Assembly: GCF_003046795.1 (NCBI RefSeq)
Contig: NZ_PZKN01000016.1
Span: 30,993-94,992, forward strand
Source: Desulfonatronum sp. SC1
GTDB lineage: Bacteria > Desulfobacterota > Desulfovibrionia > Desulfovibrionales > Desulfonatronaceae
Reading direction: 5' to 3'
Length of the DNA: 64,000 nt
Part shown: piece by piece, positions 47,969 through 56,374 of the stretch
Position numbering within the stretch: the first letter of the stretch is position 1
Layout of the letters: every line of letters starts with the position of its first letter
Program-made: the position numbers and the translations under genes
Notes under the pieces: generated by a model
Told to the model about the DNA's origin: nothing
What the model saw: only the letters and a program-made list of their open reading frames with translations
Database searches by the model: none

Positions 47969-49165
47969 ATGCCCAAATCCACCCGCCGTCCAACGGCGCA
48001 TCTTTATGTGTCCGTAGCGGCCGTTTTCCTGGCGACCACGATCCTTTTCGCCACCGCGTCCATCATTCGCGCAGGCGACGCCCATGACCTTCCGGAGCCT
48101 GCGACCCAGGCCATGTCCACGCTGATCGAGCGCATCCAGGACCGTGGTCCCATCGAGACGCAAGATTTGCTTCCTCTTCTGCGCTTCGCCCGGGACACCG
48201 CCTTCACCCGGGACGACTGGGACGTTCCCAGCCTGTTGAACGCCACCGGGGGCTATTACGGATACGGCATTTCCTCTCCAATGGACCGGATCGTGGAGCA
48301 TATCTATCATCCAGACCTGCCGCCTTCCTTTTTTCATCCTTCTGTGGTCCGCGTCGGCAAATGGTCCGAAGAGCCGGAAGAAAATATACCAGACCTTTGG
48401 AATAACCTGGAAGAGGGGCGAATTGTCGTGATCCGGGGCCAGGAACTTGAGGAGAATACTCCGGATGTGAACACCGGTGGGTACTATACGTATCAAACGG
48501 ATCGCATGATCGTGATGGTCAACCATGAAGGGGAGAAGTACCTGCTGTCCGTCAGCAAGCAGGCGGACCAGTCCAACGTTGGCCGCAAGGGCGTGGTCAT
48601 CGGCGACGACCAGGATTGGAACTACTTTTACACGGATGAGGAGGGGCTGACCACCGGCGGGCTGGGGTGGGTCAATTCGTACATGTTCGACTCCTTTTCC
48701 GTGACCGTGTTGTCGGCGGATCCGACCGCTCCGGACCGCTCCCGCCACGCCATGTTCAAATGGGTCCGGGCCGGCTGGTCCGGGATGAACATGGTCCGCC
48801 CCAATCACGTGCGCAACGGATGTCAACGCTTCGCCCAGAGTCTGGTCCGGTTGATGGAGTCGGACGAACTGCCGGAACTTGGTGTCTTGGTGGCCATGAG
48901 CAAGCGCGTCCGGGCCATGGACGAACTGGAAATCCTGCGCACCCTTCAGCCGTACATCGAAAGCCTCCGGGAAACCGCCCCCGAGGATTCCATCCTCTCA
49001 CGCAGATCCTTCCAACGTATTCTGAACCAGGACAATCCCTTGGAGCACTACAGTCTGTACGCAAAGCAAAGCTTGGTCATGAAGGAATTTCTGAAGGCCA
49101 GCGTCGGGCTTCCGGCCTTGCTGGCCGTGAACCAGGACGAGGCCCTGGTCTCGTTTCTGCGCTAG
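47969..49165 (+). CDS. Secreted protein of unknown function
   Basis: 398 residues from the ATG at 47969 (MPKSTRRPTAHLYVSVAAV) with a signal or anchor helix at about 13-35. The mature part has no motif I can name; notable are ATGGYYGYGISSPMDRIVEH, TGGYYTYQTDRMIVMVNHEG and a helical C-terminus. There is an open extension upstream to 47762 without family character. It is probably periplasmic. A bidirectional terminator follows. Confidence 0.65.
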   Translation: MPKSTRRPTAHLYVSVAAVFLATTILFATASIIRAGDAHDLPEPATQAMSTLIERIQDRGPIETQDLLPLLRFARDTAFTRDDWDVPSLLNATGGYYGYGISSPMDRIVEHIYHPDLPPSFFHPSVVRVGKWSEEPEENIPDLWNNLEEGRIVVIRGQELEENTPDVNTGGYYTYQTDRMIVMVNHEGEKYLLSVSKQADQSNVGRKGVVIGDDQDWNYFYTDEEGLTTGGLGWVNSYMFDSFSVTVLSADPTAPDRSRHAMFKWVRAGWSGMNMVRPNHVRNGCQRFAQSLVRLMESDELPELGVLVAMSKRVRAMDELEILRTLQPYIESLRETAPEDSILSRRSFQRILNQDNPLEHYSLYAKQSLVMKEFLKASVGLPALLAVNQDEALVSFLR

Positions 49166-49225
49166 CCACGTCTTTTCCGACCAGTAGGTCGCTCTTCCCG
49201 TGGGGGCGGTCGTCCTTAATGCGAA

Positions 49226-49262
49226 AAAACGGCCGGAGCGTCTCAGACGCTCCGGCCGTTTT
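49226..49262. terminator. Bidirectional terminator between convergent genes
   Basis: AAAACGGCCGGAGCGTCT (49226-49243) and AGACGCTCCGGCCGTTTT (49245-49262) form a perfect 18-base stem with one loop base, A-run on one side and T-run on the other. It serves both the secreted-protein gene and the ygeW operon. Confidence 0.9.
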
Positions 49263-49303
49263 GTATGTAGCGGAGAAAGTCCGCATCTTGTCGTGATCTC
49301 TTC

Positions 49304-50503
49304 TTAGCGGACGCAGCGCTTGCGTTCCCCCTCAAGAATATTCATCAGAACGTCCGCGGGGTGTTTCAGGCGGGAGAGCAGGATCATGGCGGCCACCACG
49401 TAGGGCTTGTAACCGGCCTCCTTGTAGGTGTCGATACGGTACCGCTCGAAGACCGATGCCTGGACCTCGCCCTGGGCGCAACTGACCCCGGAGATGTCCG
49501 CGGGCAGGCAGTGCATGTACAGGGCGCTTTGGTCCCTGGTCAGCTTCATCATCTCTTCGGTGCATTCCCAGTCCACGAAGCGCTTGTTGTTTTCCAGGCA
49601 GCGTTTTTCCAGATCTTTCAGGCCCTCGGTGTCGCGCTGGTTGAGCAGCCTGGTGCGCTCCTCCATCACGGCGAAGGGGGCCCAGCTCTTGGGGTAGACG
49701 ATGTCCGCGCCCGTGAAGGCCTCGGCCATGGAGTTGACCACCTGGAAGGAGCCGCCGGACTCGGCGGCCTGCTTGCGGGCCAGGTCTTCCACCTCGGGCA
49801 GCACGGTATAGCCCTCGGGATGGCCCAGGACCACGTCCATGCCCAGCCGGGTCATCAGACCGACCACGCCCTGGGCCACGGACAGCGGCTTGCCGTAGGA
49901 GGGCGAGTAGGCCCAGGTCATGGCGATCTTCTTGCCCCTGAGCTTGTCCTGGCCGCCGAAGTGGTTGATCAGGTGCAGGGCGTCGGCCATGGTCTGGGTG
50001 GGGTGGTCCAGGTCGCATTGCAAATTGACCACGCTGGGTCGGGTGGGCAGCACGCCCTGGCGAAAGCCGTCGTCCAGGGAAGCGGCCACTTCCCGCATGT
50101 AGGCGTTGCCCTGACCCAGGAAGATGTCGTCCCGGATGCCGATGACCTCGGCCATGAAGGAGACCATGTTCGCGGTCTCGCGCACCGTCTCGCCATGGGC
50201 GATCTGGGATTTTTCCTCGTCCATGTCCTGTACTGTCAGGCCCAAAAGGTTGGCCGCGGCGGCGAAGCTGAATCTGGTCCGGGTGGAATTGTCCCGGAAG
50301 ATGGAGATGGCCAGGCCGGAGTCGTAAAGCCTGGGGGAGACGTCCAAGTCCCGCATGGCCCGCAGGATTTCGGCCACGTCGAACACCGCGGCCAGTTCCT
50401 CGGCGGTCTTTTCCCAGGTCAACAGAAAGTCGTTGTGATGCATGCCCTCGATCCGACGGCCAGCCAGCCGCCGGATCGCCTCGCGAATGCCTGTTTTGTC
50501 CAT
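49304..50503 (-). CDS. ygeW: Knotted carbamoyltransferase YgeW
   Basis: 399 residues. ATCase/OTCase superfamily: carbamoyl-phosphate-binding DNSTRTRFSFAAAANLLG, the HPTQ-type site DLDHPTQTMADALHL, and the C-terminal HCLPADISGVSC. The YgeW subgroup differs from OTCase in its second substrate; E. coli ygeW belongs to a purine/urate-linked cluster. Here it is last in a run dctQ-dctM-dctP-ygeY-ygeW. No carbamate kinase gene is nearby, so the partner supplying or using carbamoyl phosphate is elsewhere. Confidence 0.92.
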   Translation of the reverse strand: MDKTGIREAIRRLAGRRIEGMHHNDFLLTWEKTAEELAAVFDVAEILRAMRDLDVSPRLYDSGLAISIFRDNSTRTRFSFAAAANLLGLTVQDMDEEKSQIAHGETVRETANMVSFMAEVIGIRDDIFLGQGNAYMREVAASLDDGFRQGVLPTRPSVVNLQCDLDHPTQTMADALHLINHFGGQDKLRGKKIAMTWAYSPSYGKPLSVAQGVVGLMTRLGMDVVLGHPEGYTVLPEVEDLARKQAAESGGSFQVVNSMAEAFTGADIVYPKSWAPFAVMEERTRLLNQRDTEGLKDLEKRCLENNKRFVDWECTEEMMKLTRDQSALYMHCLPADISGVSCAQGEVQASVFERYRIDTYKEAGYKPYVVAAMILLSRLKHPADVLMNILEGERKRCVR

Positions 50504-50603
50504 GATGGGAGTTCCTTATTTGGTAAATTGGAGGGGAGTATTCAGGAGTCAGAGGTAAAAAGTAGGAGATTAAAGATTAAGGTAGTTGACAAAAACCAGA
50601 CTT

Positions 50604-50645
50604 GCTCTAGCCTCTAGCCTCTAGCCTCTAGCCTCTAGCCTCTCG
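50604..50645. repeat. Heptanucleotide tandem repeat at the ygeY stop codon
   Basis: Four exact CCTCTAG units (50611-50638) with degenerate copies on each side (50604-50610 and 50639-50645). The ygeY stop codon (50635-50637 on the minus strand) lies in the fourth unit. A seven-base unit shifts frame by one per copy, but each frame soon meets TAG, so the array mainly affects the ygeY-ygeW spacer. Confidence 0.85.
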
Positions 50646-51849
50646 TCCGTTCCACGTACACCGCCGGGATCAGGGCGTACATGGCCGCGGCCTGGACCAG
50701 TTCGGATTTCCAGGTTTTCTCATTGGGCGCGTGGGCCTGGTCTTCGTGGCCCGGGCCGAAGCCGACGCAGGGAATGCCCAGGCGGCCCATGATGGAGACG
50801 CCGTTGGTGGAGAAAGTCCATTTGTCCACCAACGGCTGCTTCCCGAACAACCGTGAATAGGTGTCCACCAGGGTTTCGCAGACCGGGTGGCTCTCTTCCA
50901 GCACCCAGGCCGGGAAATAGCATTCCGTGGGATAGACCAAGCCGGTGTAGGACGGCTTGTCGTAGTTGTACATGGTCACTTCCGCTCCGGCCGTGCGCAC
51001 CGCGGGCAGATTGCGGATCTGTTGCAAAGCCTCTTCCCAGGTCTCGCCCCAGGTCAGGCGACGGTCCACGGAAATCCAGCAGCCGTCGGCCACGGCGCAG
51101 CGCGAGGGCGAGCAGTGGCCGATCTCGGAGACCGTCAGGCTGCCTTTGCCCAGAAAGGGGTCGTTGCGCAGGTTCGTATGCAGGGCCTGGAGTTCATTGA
51201 GGATCGGTCCCATCTTGAAAATGGCGTTGTCCCCGCGCTCCGGGGCCGAGCCGTGGCAGCTCACGCCCTTGGTTCCCACCTGGATCTCCATCCGGCCGCG
51301 TTGGCCGCGATAGACGTTGCAGGAGGTGGGCTCGGTGGAGACCACGAATTCCGGGCGCAGCTTGCCCTCGTTGATGATGTACAGCCAGCACAGACCGTCG
51401 CAGTCCTCTTCCTGGACCGTTCCGGCCATCATCAGAGTCACGTCCTTGGGCAGCAGGTCCAAATCCTTGATGATCTTCCCGGCATAAACCATGGAGGCCA
51501 TGCCGCCCTCCTGGTCGCTGGCCCCGCGGCCGGTGATGGTCTCCTCGTCCTCATGGCCGAGAAAGGGATCATGGTTCCACTGCGAACGGTCCCCCACGCC
51601 CACGGTGTCCACGTGGGCGTCCAGGGCGATCAGCCGGGGGCCGTTGCCGATGAACCCCAGAACGTTGCCCATGGGGTCGATCTCCACCCGGTCGAACCCG
51701 ACCTTTTCCATTTCCTTCTTGATCAGGGCGCACACGGCCTCTTCCTGGCACGACTCGCTGGGAATGGCGATCATCTCCCGCAAAAACCGACTGATCTCCG
51801 GCTTGTACTGTTCCGCTAGTTTTAAAATGCTTTTTGGATCAACTGACAT
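50635..51849 (-). CDS. ygeY: YgeY family M20-type hydrolase
   Basis: 404 residues. M20 zinc peptidase/deacylase superfamily: [11 protein letters not shown] (metal ligands), [16 protein letters not shown], the catalytic glutamate pair in [12 protein letters not shown], and the C-terminal [15 protein letters not shown] with the last His. This matches the selenium-metabolism-linked YgeY group, paired with YgeW in E. coli. The substrate is inferred to be a ureido or carbamoyl compound from purine breakdown, not shown by sequence. 96 bases after dctP. Confidence 0.92.
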   Translation of the reverse strand: MSVDPKSILKLAEQYKPEISRFLREMIAIPSESCQEEAVCALIKKEMEKVGFDRVEIDPMGNVLGFIGNGPRLIALDAHVDTVGVGDRSQWNHDPFLGHEDEETITGRGASDQEGGMASMVYAGKIIKDLDLLPKDVTLMMAGTVQEEDCDGLCWLYIINEGKLRPEFVVSTEPTSCNVYRGQRGRMEIQVGTKGVSCHGSAPERGDNAIFKMGPILNELQALHTNLRNDPFLGKGSLTVSEIGHCSPSRCAVADGCWISVDRRLTWGETWEEALQQIRNLPAVRTAGAEVTMYNYDKPSYTGLVYPTECYFPAWVLEESHPVCETLVDTYSRLFGKQPLVDKWTFSTNGVSIMGRLGIPCVGFGPGHEDQAHAPNEKTWKSELVQAAAMYALIPAVYVERTRG

Positions 51850-51945
51850 GACTGCCTCATTACTGTGTTTAAGTTTGATCTTGCAAAAAAACAGGGCGCA
51901 CCCCAGTTCCGGGGGTACACCCTTGTGAAAATCTGACAGAAGAAC

Positions 51946-52992
51946 TTACTTGCCGGCCTGCTCAATGGCTTCCAGAAAAGCGTTCATCATGGCCACGCCT
52001 TCCTCGCCGTGTTTGTCCGCGATGATCTGCTTCACCGCGGGCATGGCCTGGGCCTGGAATTCGGCTTTTTGAACGGGGGTCAGGGCGTTGACTTCCATCT
52101 TCTTGGACAGGGCGGGCAGGCCGCGGTCCGAGGCTTCGATGATCCGGGAGATGCCGCGACCGGCCACGATGGCGGAGGTGGCGGCGTTCTGGACGATGGT
52201 CTGCTCCTGCTCGGAGAGAGAGTTCCAGAAGTTCATGTTCACGGCCCAGACGTAGGGGGCGAAGAGGTGGCCGGTCAGGCTGAGATACTTCTGCACTTCG
52301 TCGAACTTGGCAAAGGCGATAATCGGGATGGGGTTCATCTGGCCGTCGGCCACGCCGGTCTGCAAGGCGGTGTACAGTTCGGCCCAGGCGATGGGCGCGG
52401 GCTGTCCGCCCAGGGAATTGATCAGTGCCTGGTGGGTGTCCAGGGTCATGGTCCGGATCTTCAGGCCCTGCATGTCCGCCGGAGAGGTGATGGGCCGACG
52501 GGAGTTGGAGAAGTGAAAGAAGCCCCCGGAATCGCCGAAGCCGAGAATCTTCAATCCGGTCTTGGCTTCCATGTCCGCGGCGTATTTCTTACCAAAGGAG
52601 CCGTCGAAGACTTCGTACGTGGTGGCGATGTCCGGAAAGGCGAAGGGCACGTCGATGATGCCCATCATCGGATAAATGGAGGCAAATCCGCCCACGGAGT
52701 GGATGCCCATCTCAATGACCCCGGCGCGGACCTGCTGGAGCACTTCGTTGTCCTTGCCCAACTGGCCGTTGGGAAAGGTCTGGACCTTTATCTCGCCGTT
52801 GGTCCCTGCTTCCACCAGGCTCTTGAACACCGTGGCCATGGCTCCGGTGGCGTTGTCCAGCGGATCGTCGTTGTTCAGGTGATGCAGCTTGATGGTCTTC
52901 TGGGCCTCGGCCTGGGGCGCGACTCCAAGGATCAGCGCCAGGGCCAAAAACGGTGCCAATACAGCCATGAACAAATTCGTCCTCGTTTTCAT
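51946..52992 (-). CDS. dctP: TRAP transporter solute-binding protein
   Basis: 348 residues with signal peptide (MKTRTNLFMAVLAPFLALAL, cut near AEA/QKT). DctP-family landmarks: QVRAGVIEMGIHSVGGFASI, PADMQGLKIRTMTLDTHQAL and the carboxylate-binding arginine in LKIRTM. Binds an organic acid or related solute in the periplasm and hands it to DctQM. The order binding protein after DctQ and DctM is less usual. It is followed by ygeY and ygeW on the same strand. Confidence 0.92.
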   Translation of the reverse strand: MKTRTNLFMAVLAPFLALALILGVAPQAEAQKTIKLHHLNNDDPLDNATGAMATVFKSLVEAGTNGEIKVQTFPNGQLGKDNEVLQQVRAGVIEMGIHSVGGFASIYPMMGIIDVPFAFPDIATTYEVFDGSFGKKYAADMEAKTGLKILGFGDSGGFFHFSNSRRPITSPADMQGLKIRTMTLDTHQALINSLGGQPAPIAWAELYTALQTGVADGQMNPIPIIAFAKFDEVQKYLSLTGHLFAPYVWAVNMNFWNSLSEQEQTIVQNAATSAIVAGRGISRIIEASDRGLPALSKKMEVNALTPVQKAEFQAQAMPAVKQIIADKHGEEGVAMMNAFLEAIEQAGK

Positions 52993-53105
52993 CTCGTCTC
53001 CTCCATTCAGATTAGGTTATGCCAAACTTCGTCTCTCCAGCAATTTACTCCATCCACGTCCACTCACGACTTCTGACTCCTGAATTCTGACCTCTCTCTT
53101 CCTTC

Positions 53106-54389
53106 CTACATGCCCAGCAACAAGCGCGGAATGAACATGGTCAGCTTCTCAAAATAGGCCACGCAGAACAAGATCCCCACCTGCAAGAGCAGAAAGGGCC
53201 ACAGGGCCATGGCGATCCGTTCGATCTTCTCCCCGGTGATCGAGGAGAGCACGAACAGACACGCTCCAACGGGCGGGGTCATCAGGGAGATGTTCAAGGC
53301 CAGAATGATCATTATCCCGGCATGCACCGGGTGCATGCCGATGGCCTGGGTCAGCGGAACAAGGACCGGGGCCAGGATGATCAGGGCCGCGTTGATGTCC
53401 ATGAACATCCCGATGATCAGGAGCAGGCCCAGGATCATGGCGATGATCACGTACGGCTCCGAGGACACGGTCAGGAAGAAGGCGGCGATGGCCTGGGGGA
53501 TCTGCATGAAGGTCATCCACCAGCTCAGGATCGAGGCCGAGGCGATGATCAGGAAGACCACCCCGGTGATCCGGGCCGTGCGGATGAGCATTTCCAGGAT
53601 GTCCTGCATACTCAGGGAGCGATAGACGACGATGGCGATGAACAAGGCGTAGAACACGGCGATGGCCGCGGCCTCGGTGGGCGTGACGATCCCGCCCAGG
53701 ATGCCGCCCAGGATGATGGCCGGCATGAGCAGGGCCAGGATGCTGTCCTTGAAGGCCCGCAGGATGTTCCACAAACTCGGCCCGCCCTCGCCCTTGGGCA
53801 GGTTCCAGCGCTTGCCCATGGCCGCGATCAAGGCCATGCACAGCAGGCAGATCAACAGGCCCGGAAGGATCCCGGCGGCGAACAGACCGGCGATGGACAC
53901 GCCCATCAGCGAGCCGTAGATGACCATCAGGTTGGACGGCGGGATGGTCGGCCCGATGATCGATCCGGCCACGGTCACGGCGCAAGCGAAGGGCCGCGTA
54001 TAGCCCTTCTTGACCATGGCCGGAACCAGGGTGTTGCCGAAGGCCGCGGTGTCGGACACGGCGGCCCCGGTCATCCCGGCAAAGAGCACGGACGCGACCA
54101 TGTTTGAATGGGCCAGCCCGCCGCGCAGATAACCCACCAGGGCGTCGGCGAAGTGCGCCAGCCGTTCCGTGATCCCGGAGCGGTTCATGATCTCCCCGGC
54201 CAGGATGAAAAAGGGCATGGCCATGAAGGTGAACAGGTCCAGCCCCTCGAAGAACCGTTTGGGCGCCATGGTCAGAAACGCTTCCCCGCCGATCTGGAGC
54301 AGCCCGACCACTCCGGCGATGCCGAGGGTGAAGCCGATGGGCAGGCCCAGCAGGAGCAGGCCGAAAAACACCGTGGCCACGAGGATCAT
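53106..54389 (-). CDS. dctM: TRAP transporter large permease
   Basis: 427 residues with about 12 membrane segments. DctM signature regions: GLPIGFTLGIAGVVGLL near the start, GMTGAAVSDTAAFGNTLVPAM, VTPTEAAAIAVFYALF and MHPVHAGIMIILALNISLMT. Sodium-coupled uptake. Its first four bases overlap dctQ, indicating coupling. Confidence 0.95.
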   Translation of the reverse strand: MILVATVFFGLLLLGLPIGFTLGIAGVVGLLQIGGEAFLTMAPKRFFEGLDLFTFMAMPFFILAGEIMNRSGITERLAHFADALVGYLRGGLAHSNMVASVLFAGMTGAAVSDTAAFGNTLVPAMVKKGYTRPFACAVTVAGSIIGPTIPPSNLMVIYGSLMGVSIAGLFAAGILPGLLICLLCMALIAAMGKRWNLPKGEGGPSLWNILRAFKDSILALLMPAIILGGILGGIVTPTEAAAIAVFYALFIAIVVYRSLSMQDILEMLIRTARITGVVFLIIASASILSWWMTFMQIPQAIAAFFLTVSSEPYVIIAMILGLLLIIGMFMDINAALIILAPVLVPLTQAIGMHPVHAGIMIILALNISLMTPPVGACLFVLSSITGEKIERIAMALWPFLLLQVGILFCVAYFEKLTMFIPRLLLGM

Positions 54390-54949
54390 GGTTTTTCCTC
54401 CGCGGCCATGTTCGGGGCGGACATGGAAAACAGCGGGGGCGGAAGATCAGCCAGTTCCCTGACCATGGCCACCACGATCTGGACGCAGGTCAAGCCCGCG
54501 CTGACCGGGACCGAGGCAAAGGGAAAAAACATGGTCATCCCGAAGATCGTGGCGAACTGGGAGGCCCCGGCCTGGGTCATGCCGATGCCGTAGACGGTCA
54601 GGAACAGAAAAAAGCTGAAGCCCACCATGTCCAGCAGGACCCGGAAGGGCTTTTGCATTTTTCGCGGAAAAAAGCGGAACAGGATGTCCAGGCCGATGTG
54701 CTCCCGGCGGTAGGCCCCCACGGGCACGGCCAACAGCGCGGCCCAGATCATCACGTAGCGGGACAGCTCCTCGGTCCAGATGCCGCCGGAGCCGATGAAG
54801 TACCGGGTGACCACCCCCCACCAGATGATCACCACCATCACCGCCACCAACAATGCGCAAACCCGCTCCGTGACCCAGTTCAACACGGCTCCGAAACGAT
54901 CGATGGCAACGGCGGTTTGGTGGAGCATGTTCAAAAAAGCGGCCTTCAT
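54386..54949 (-). CDS. dctQ: TRAP transporter small permease
   Basis: 187 residues with four membrane helices and the DctQ pattern EELSRYVMIWAALLAVPVGAYRREHIGLDIL. First gene of the TRAP-ygeY-ygeW run, so the operon promoter should lie just upstream (54950-55312). Confidence 0.93.
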   Translation of the reverse strand: MKAAFLNMLHQTAVAIDRFGAVLNWVTERVCALLVAVMVVIIWWGVVTRYFIGSGGIWTEELSRYVMIWAALLAVPVGAYRREHIGLDILFRFFPRKMQKPFRVLLDMVGFSFFLFLTVYGIGMTQAGASQFATIFGMTMFFPFASVPVSAGLTCVQIVVAMVRELADLPPPLFSMSAPNMAAEEKP

Positions 54950-55312
54950 TCAACGCATGGAGGGAAATGTGTCCCCCCGCCCGTGACCATGACGGCCATG
55001 ACGGCGGGCAAATTTTCTTTGCCCGATTTACTGCCTCGTTGCAATGGCGTCATTGAACTCGGGCCGCCGTTCGGCTGGCCCGGAAAGACCCTCGGTTCGA
55101 TCCTGAAATAGCCCATCATTCGGCGGTTCATGCGAAAACGGACATTTTGAGTAGAGAACGCCCGTGCGCATTTCCACAAGAGCATTTCAGGTCCATGCCG
55201 GCACGGCGACACGCCAACCGGGAGCCTTCAATCGCTGGACGGCCTTGTTGCGCTGTTCATTTACTTCAACTATCCGTCAGGCAACCATCAACTTTTAAGC
55301 AGGGCTTGTCGT
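54950..55312. other. Intergenic region between dctQ and the serine protease
   Basis: About 360 bases containing divergent promoters. A hairpin CGGGCAAA (55005-55012) with TTTGCCCG (55018-55025) and a short direct repeat of CATGACGGC just before it are visible. No small ORF with a convincing ribosome site was found, including none resembling a RiPP precursor. Nothing else recognised. Confidence 0.45.
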
Positions 55313-56338
55313 ATGCACCGCTATTCAGCCTATTGTGTTCTCGCGCTCGGCGTAATCGTTTTCCTCGCGGCTGGGGTCCCGTCGGCTCACGCTGGGGAGA
55401 GTGATCTCCAAGGTCAGCGCATCCCCAAAATCATCGGCGGGGAGCCCGTGTATGATCCAGCCAAGTATCCGTGGACGGCGGCCTTGGTGTTTACGGACAG
55501 CCCGGATCAAATCAGATGCGGCGGAACCCTGGTCAGCGCGGAATGGGTGCTCACCGCGGCCCATTGTCTGGACCAGGAGTATCCATGGGATTCAGGCCTG
55601 CCTTTATCTCCGGAGATCGTGGACGTCCTCGTGGGCACGGTGTTTCTGGATCAGCCTTCTCCCGGGCATGACCGGATCAGGGCCTCCGCTTTTTACATTC
55701 ACCCTGAGTACAATCAGCCTACCCTCGGAAACAACGATATCGCCTTGATCAGGCTGTCGCGGCCCGTCACGCCGCGGAGTTTCGCCATATTGGCGAACAG
55801 CGAGGAGGACGTCTGGCCGGGCATGTGGAGCACGGTCCTCGGGTGGGGCAATACGGTGCCTCAGCCCAGGGAGCGGGAATATCTCCCTTCCAATCAGCTT
55901 CAGAGCGTGGACGTGCCCATCGTTTCCAACGAAGTGTGTCAAGCCTCCATGATCTATCCGGAAAGCGTGATCACGGAGAACATGATTTGCGCCGGTTTCG
56001 CCGAAGGCGGCAAGGACGCCTGCCAGGGGGACAGCGGGGGGCCGCTTGTGCGAACCGTCATGCCCGGCTGGCACATGTTGATCGGCGTGGTCATCTACGG
56101 CGAGGGCTGCGCGCAACCCGACGCCTACGGGGTGTACACCAAGGTATCGGCGTATTGCGATTGGCTTAAGGAAACCACCGGGCAAGGCGTCTGCCGTCCC
56201 CAAGGCTCGGGCGGAGGATGCGTCGTCGCCGGCGTCGGGGGCCACGATTGGATGTTGCTGGTCCTGACCGCGGCCTTGGCCGTCTGCTACGCGGGCCGAC
56301 GAGCAACGGCAAAGCGCCGTGCCGCGATGACGGCTTGA
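55313..56338 (+). CDS. Secreted trypsin-like serine protease with GGGC C-terminal anchor
   Basis: 341 residues: signal peptide (ending SAHA/GES), then an S1 chymotrypsin-fold domain starting at IIGGEPVYDPAKYPWTAAL. The catalytic triad is complete: His in LTAAHCLDQEY, Asp in NNDIALIRLSRP, Ser in CQGDSGGPLV. The tail carries GSGGGCVVAG, one hydrophobic helix (WMLLVLTAALAVCYA) and an Arg/Lys end. That layout matches JDVT-/MYXO-CTERM-type surface-sorting signals cut by a dedicated membrane protease, which is not in this window. The next gene, a radical SAM enzyme, begins 36 bases later. Confidence 0.88.
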   Translation: MHRYSAYCVLALGVIVFLAAGVPSAHAGESDLQGQRIPKIIGGEPVYDPAKYPWTAALVFTDSPDQIRCGGTLVSAEWVLTAAHCLDQEYPWDSGLPLSPEIVDVLVGTVFLDQPSPGHDRIRASAFYIHPEYNQPTLGNNDIALIRLSRPVTPRSFAILANSEEDVWPGMWSTVLGWGNTVPQPREREYLPSNQLQSVDVPIVSNEVCQASMIYPESVITENMICAGFAEGGKDACQGDSGGPLVRTVMPGWHMLIGVVIYGEGCAQPDAYGVYTKVSAYCDWLKETTGQGVCRPQGSGGGCVVAGVGGHDWMLLVLTAALAVCYAGRRATAKRRAAMTA

Positions 56339-56374
56339 TTGGCGGCTGATGGCAATAACGGGGTTGGCTTTGCC

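Noticed and set aside
50604..50645. Tandem repeat as a CRISPR array
   Set aside because: Seven-base units without spacers and no cas genes.
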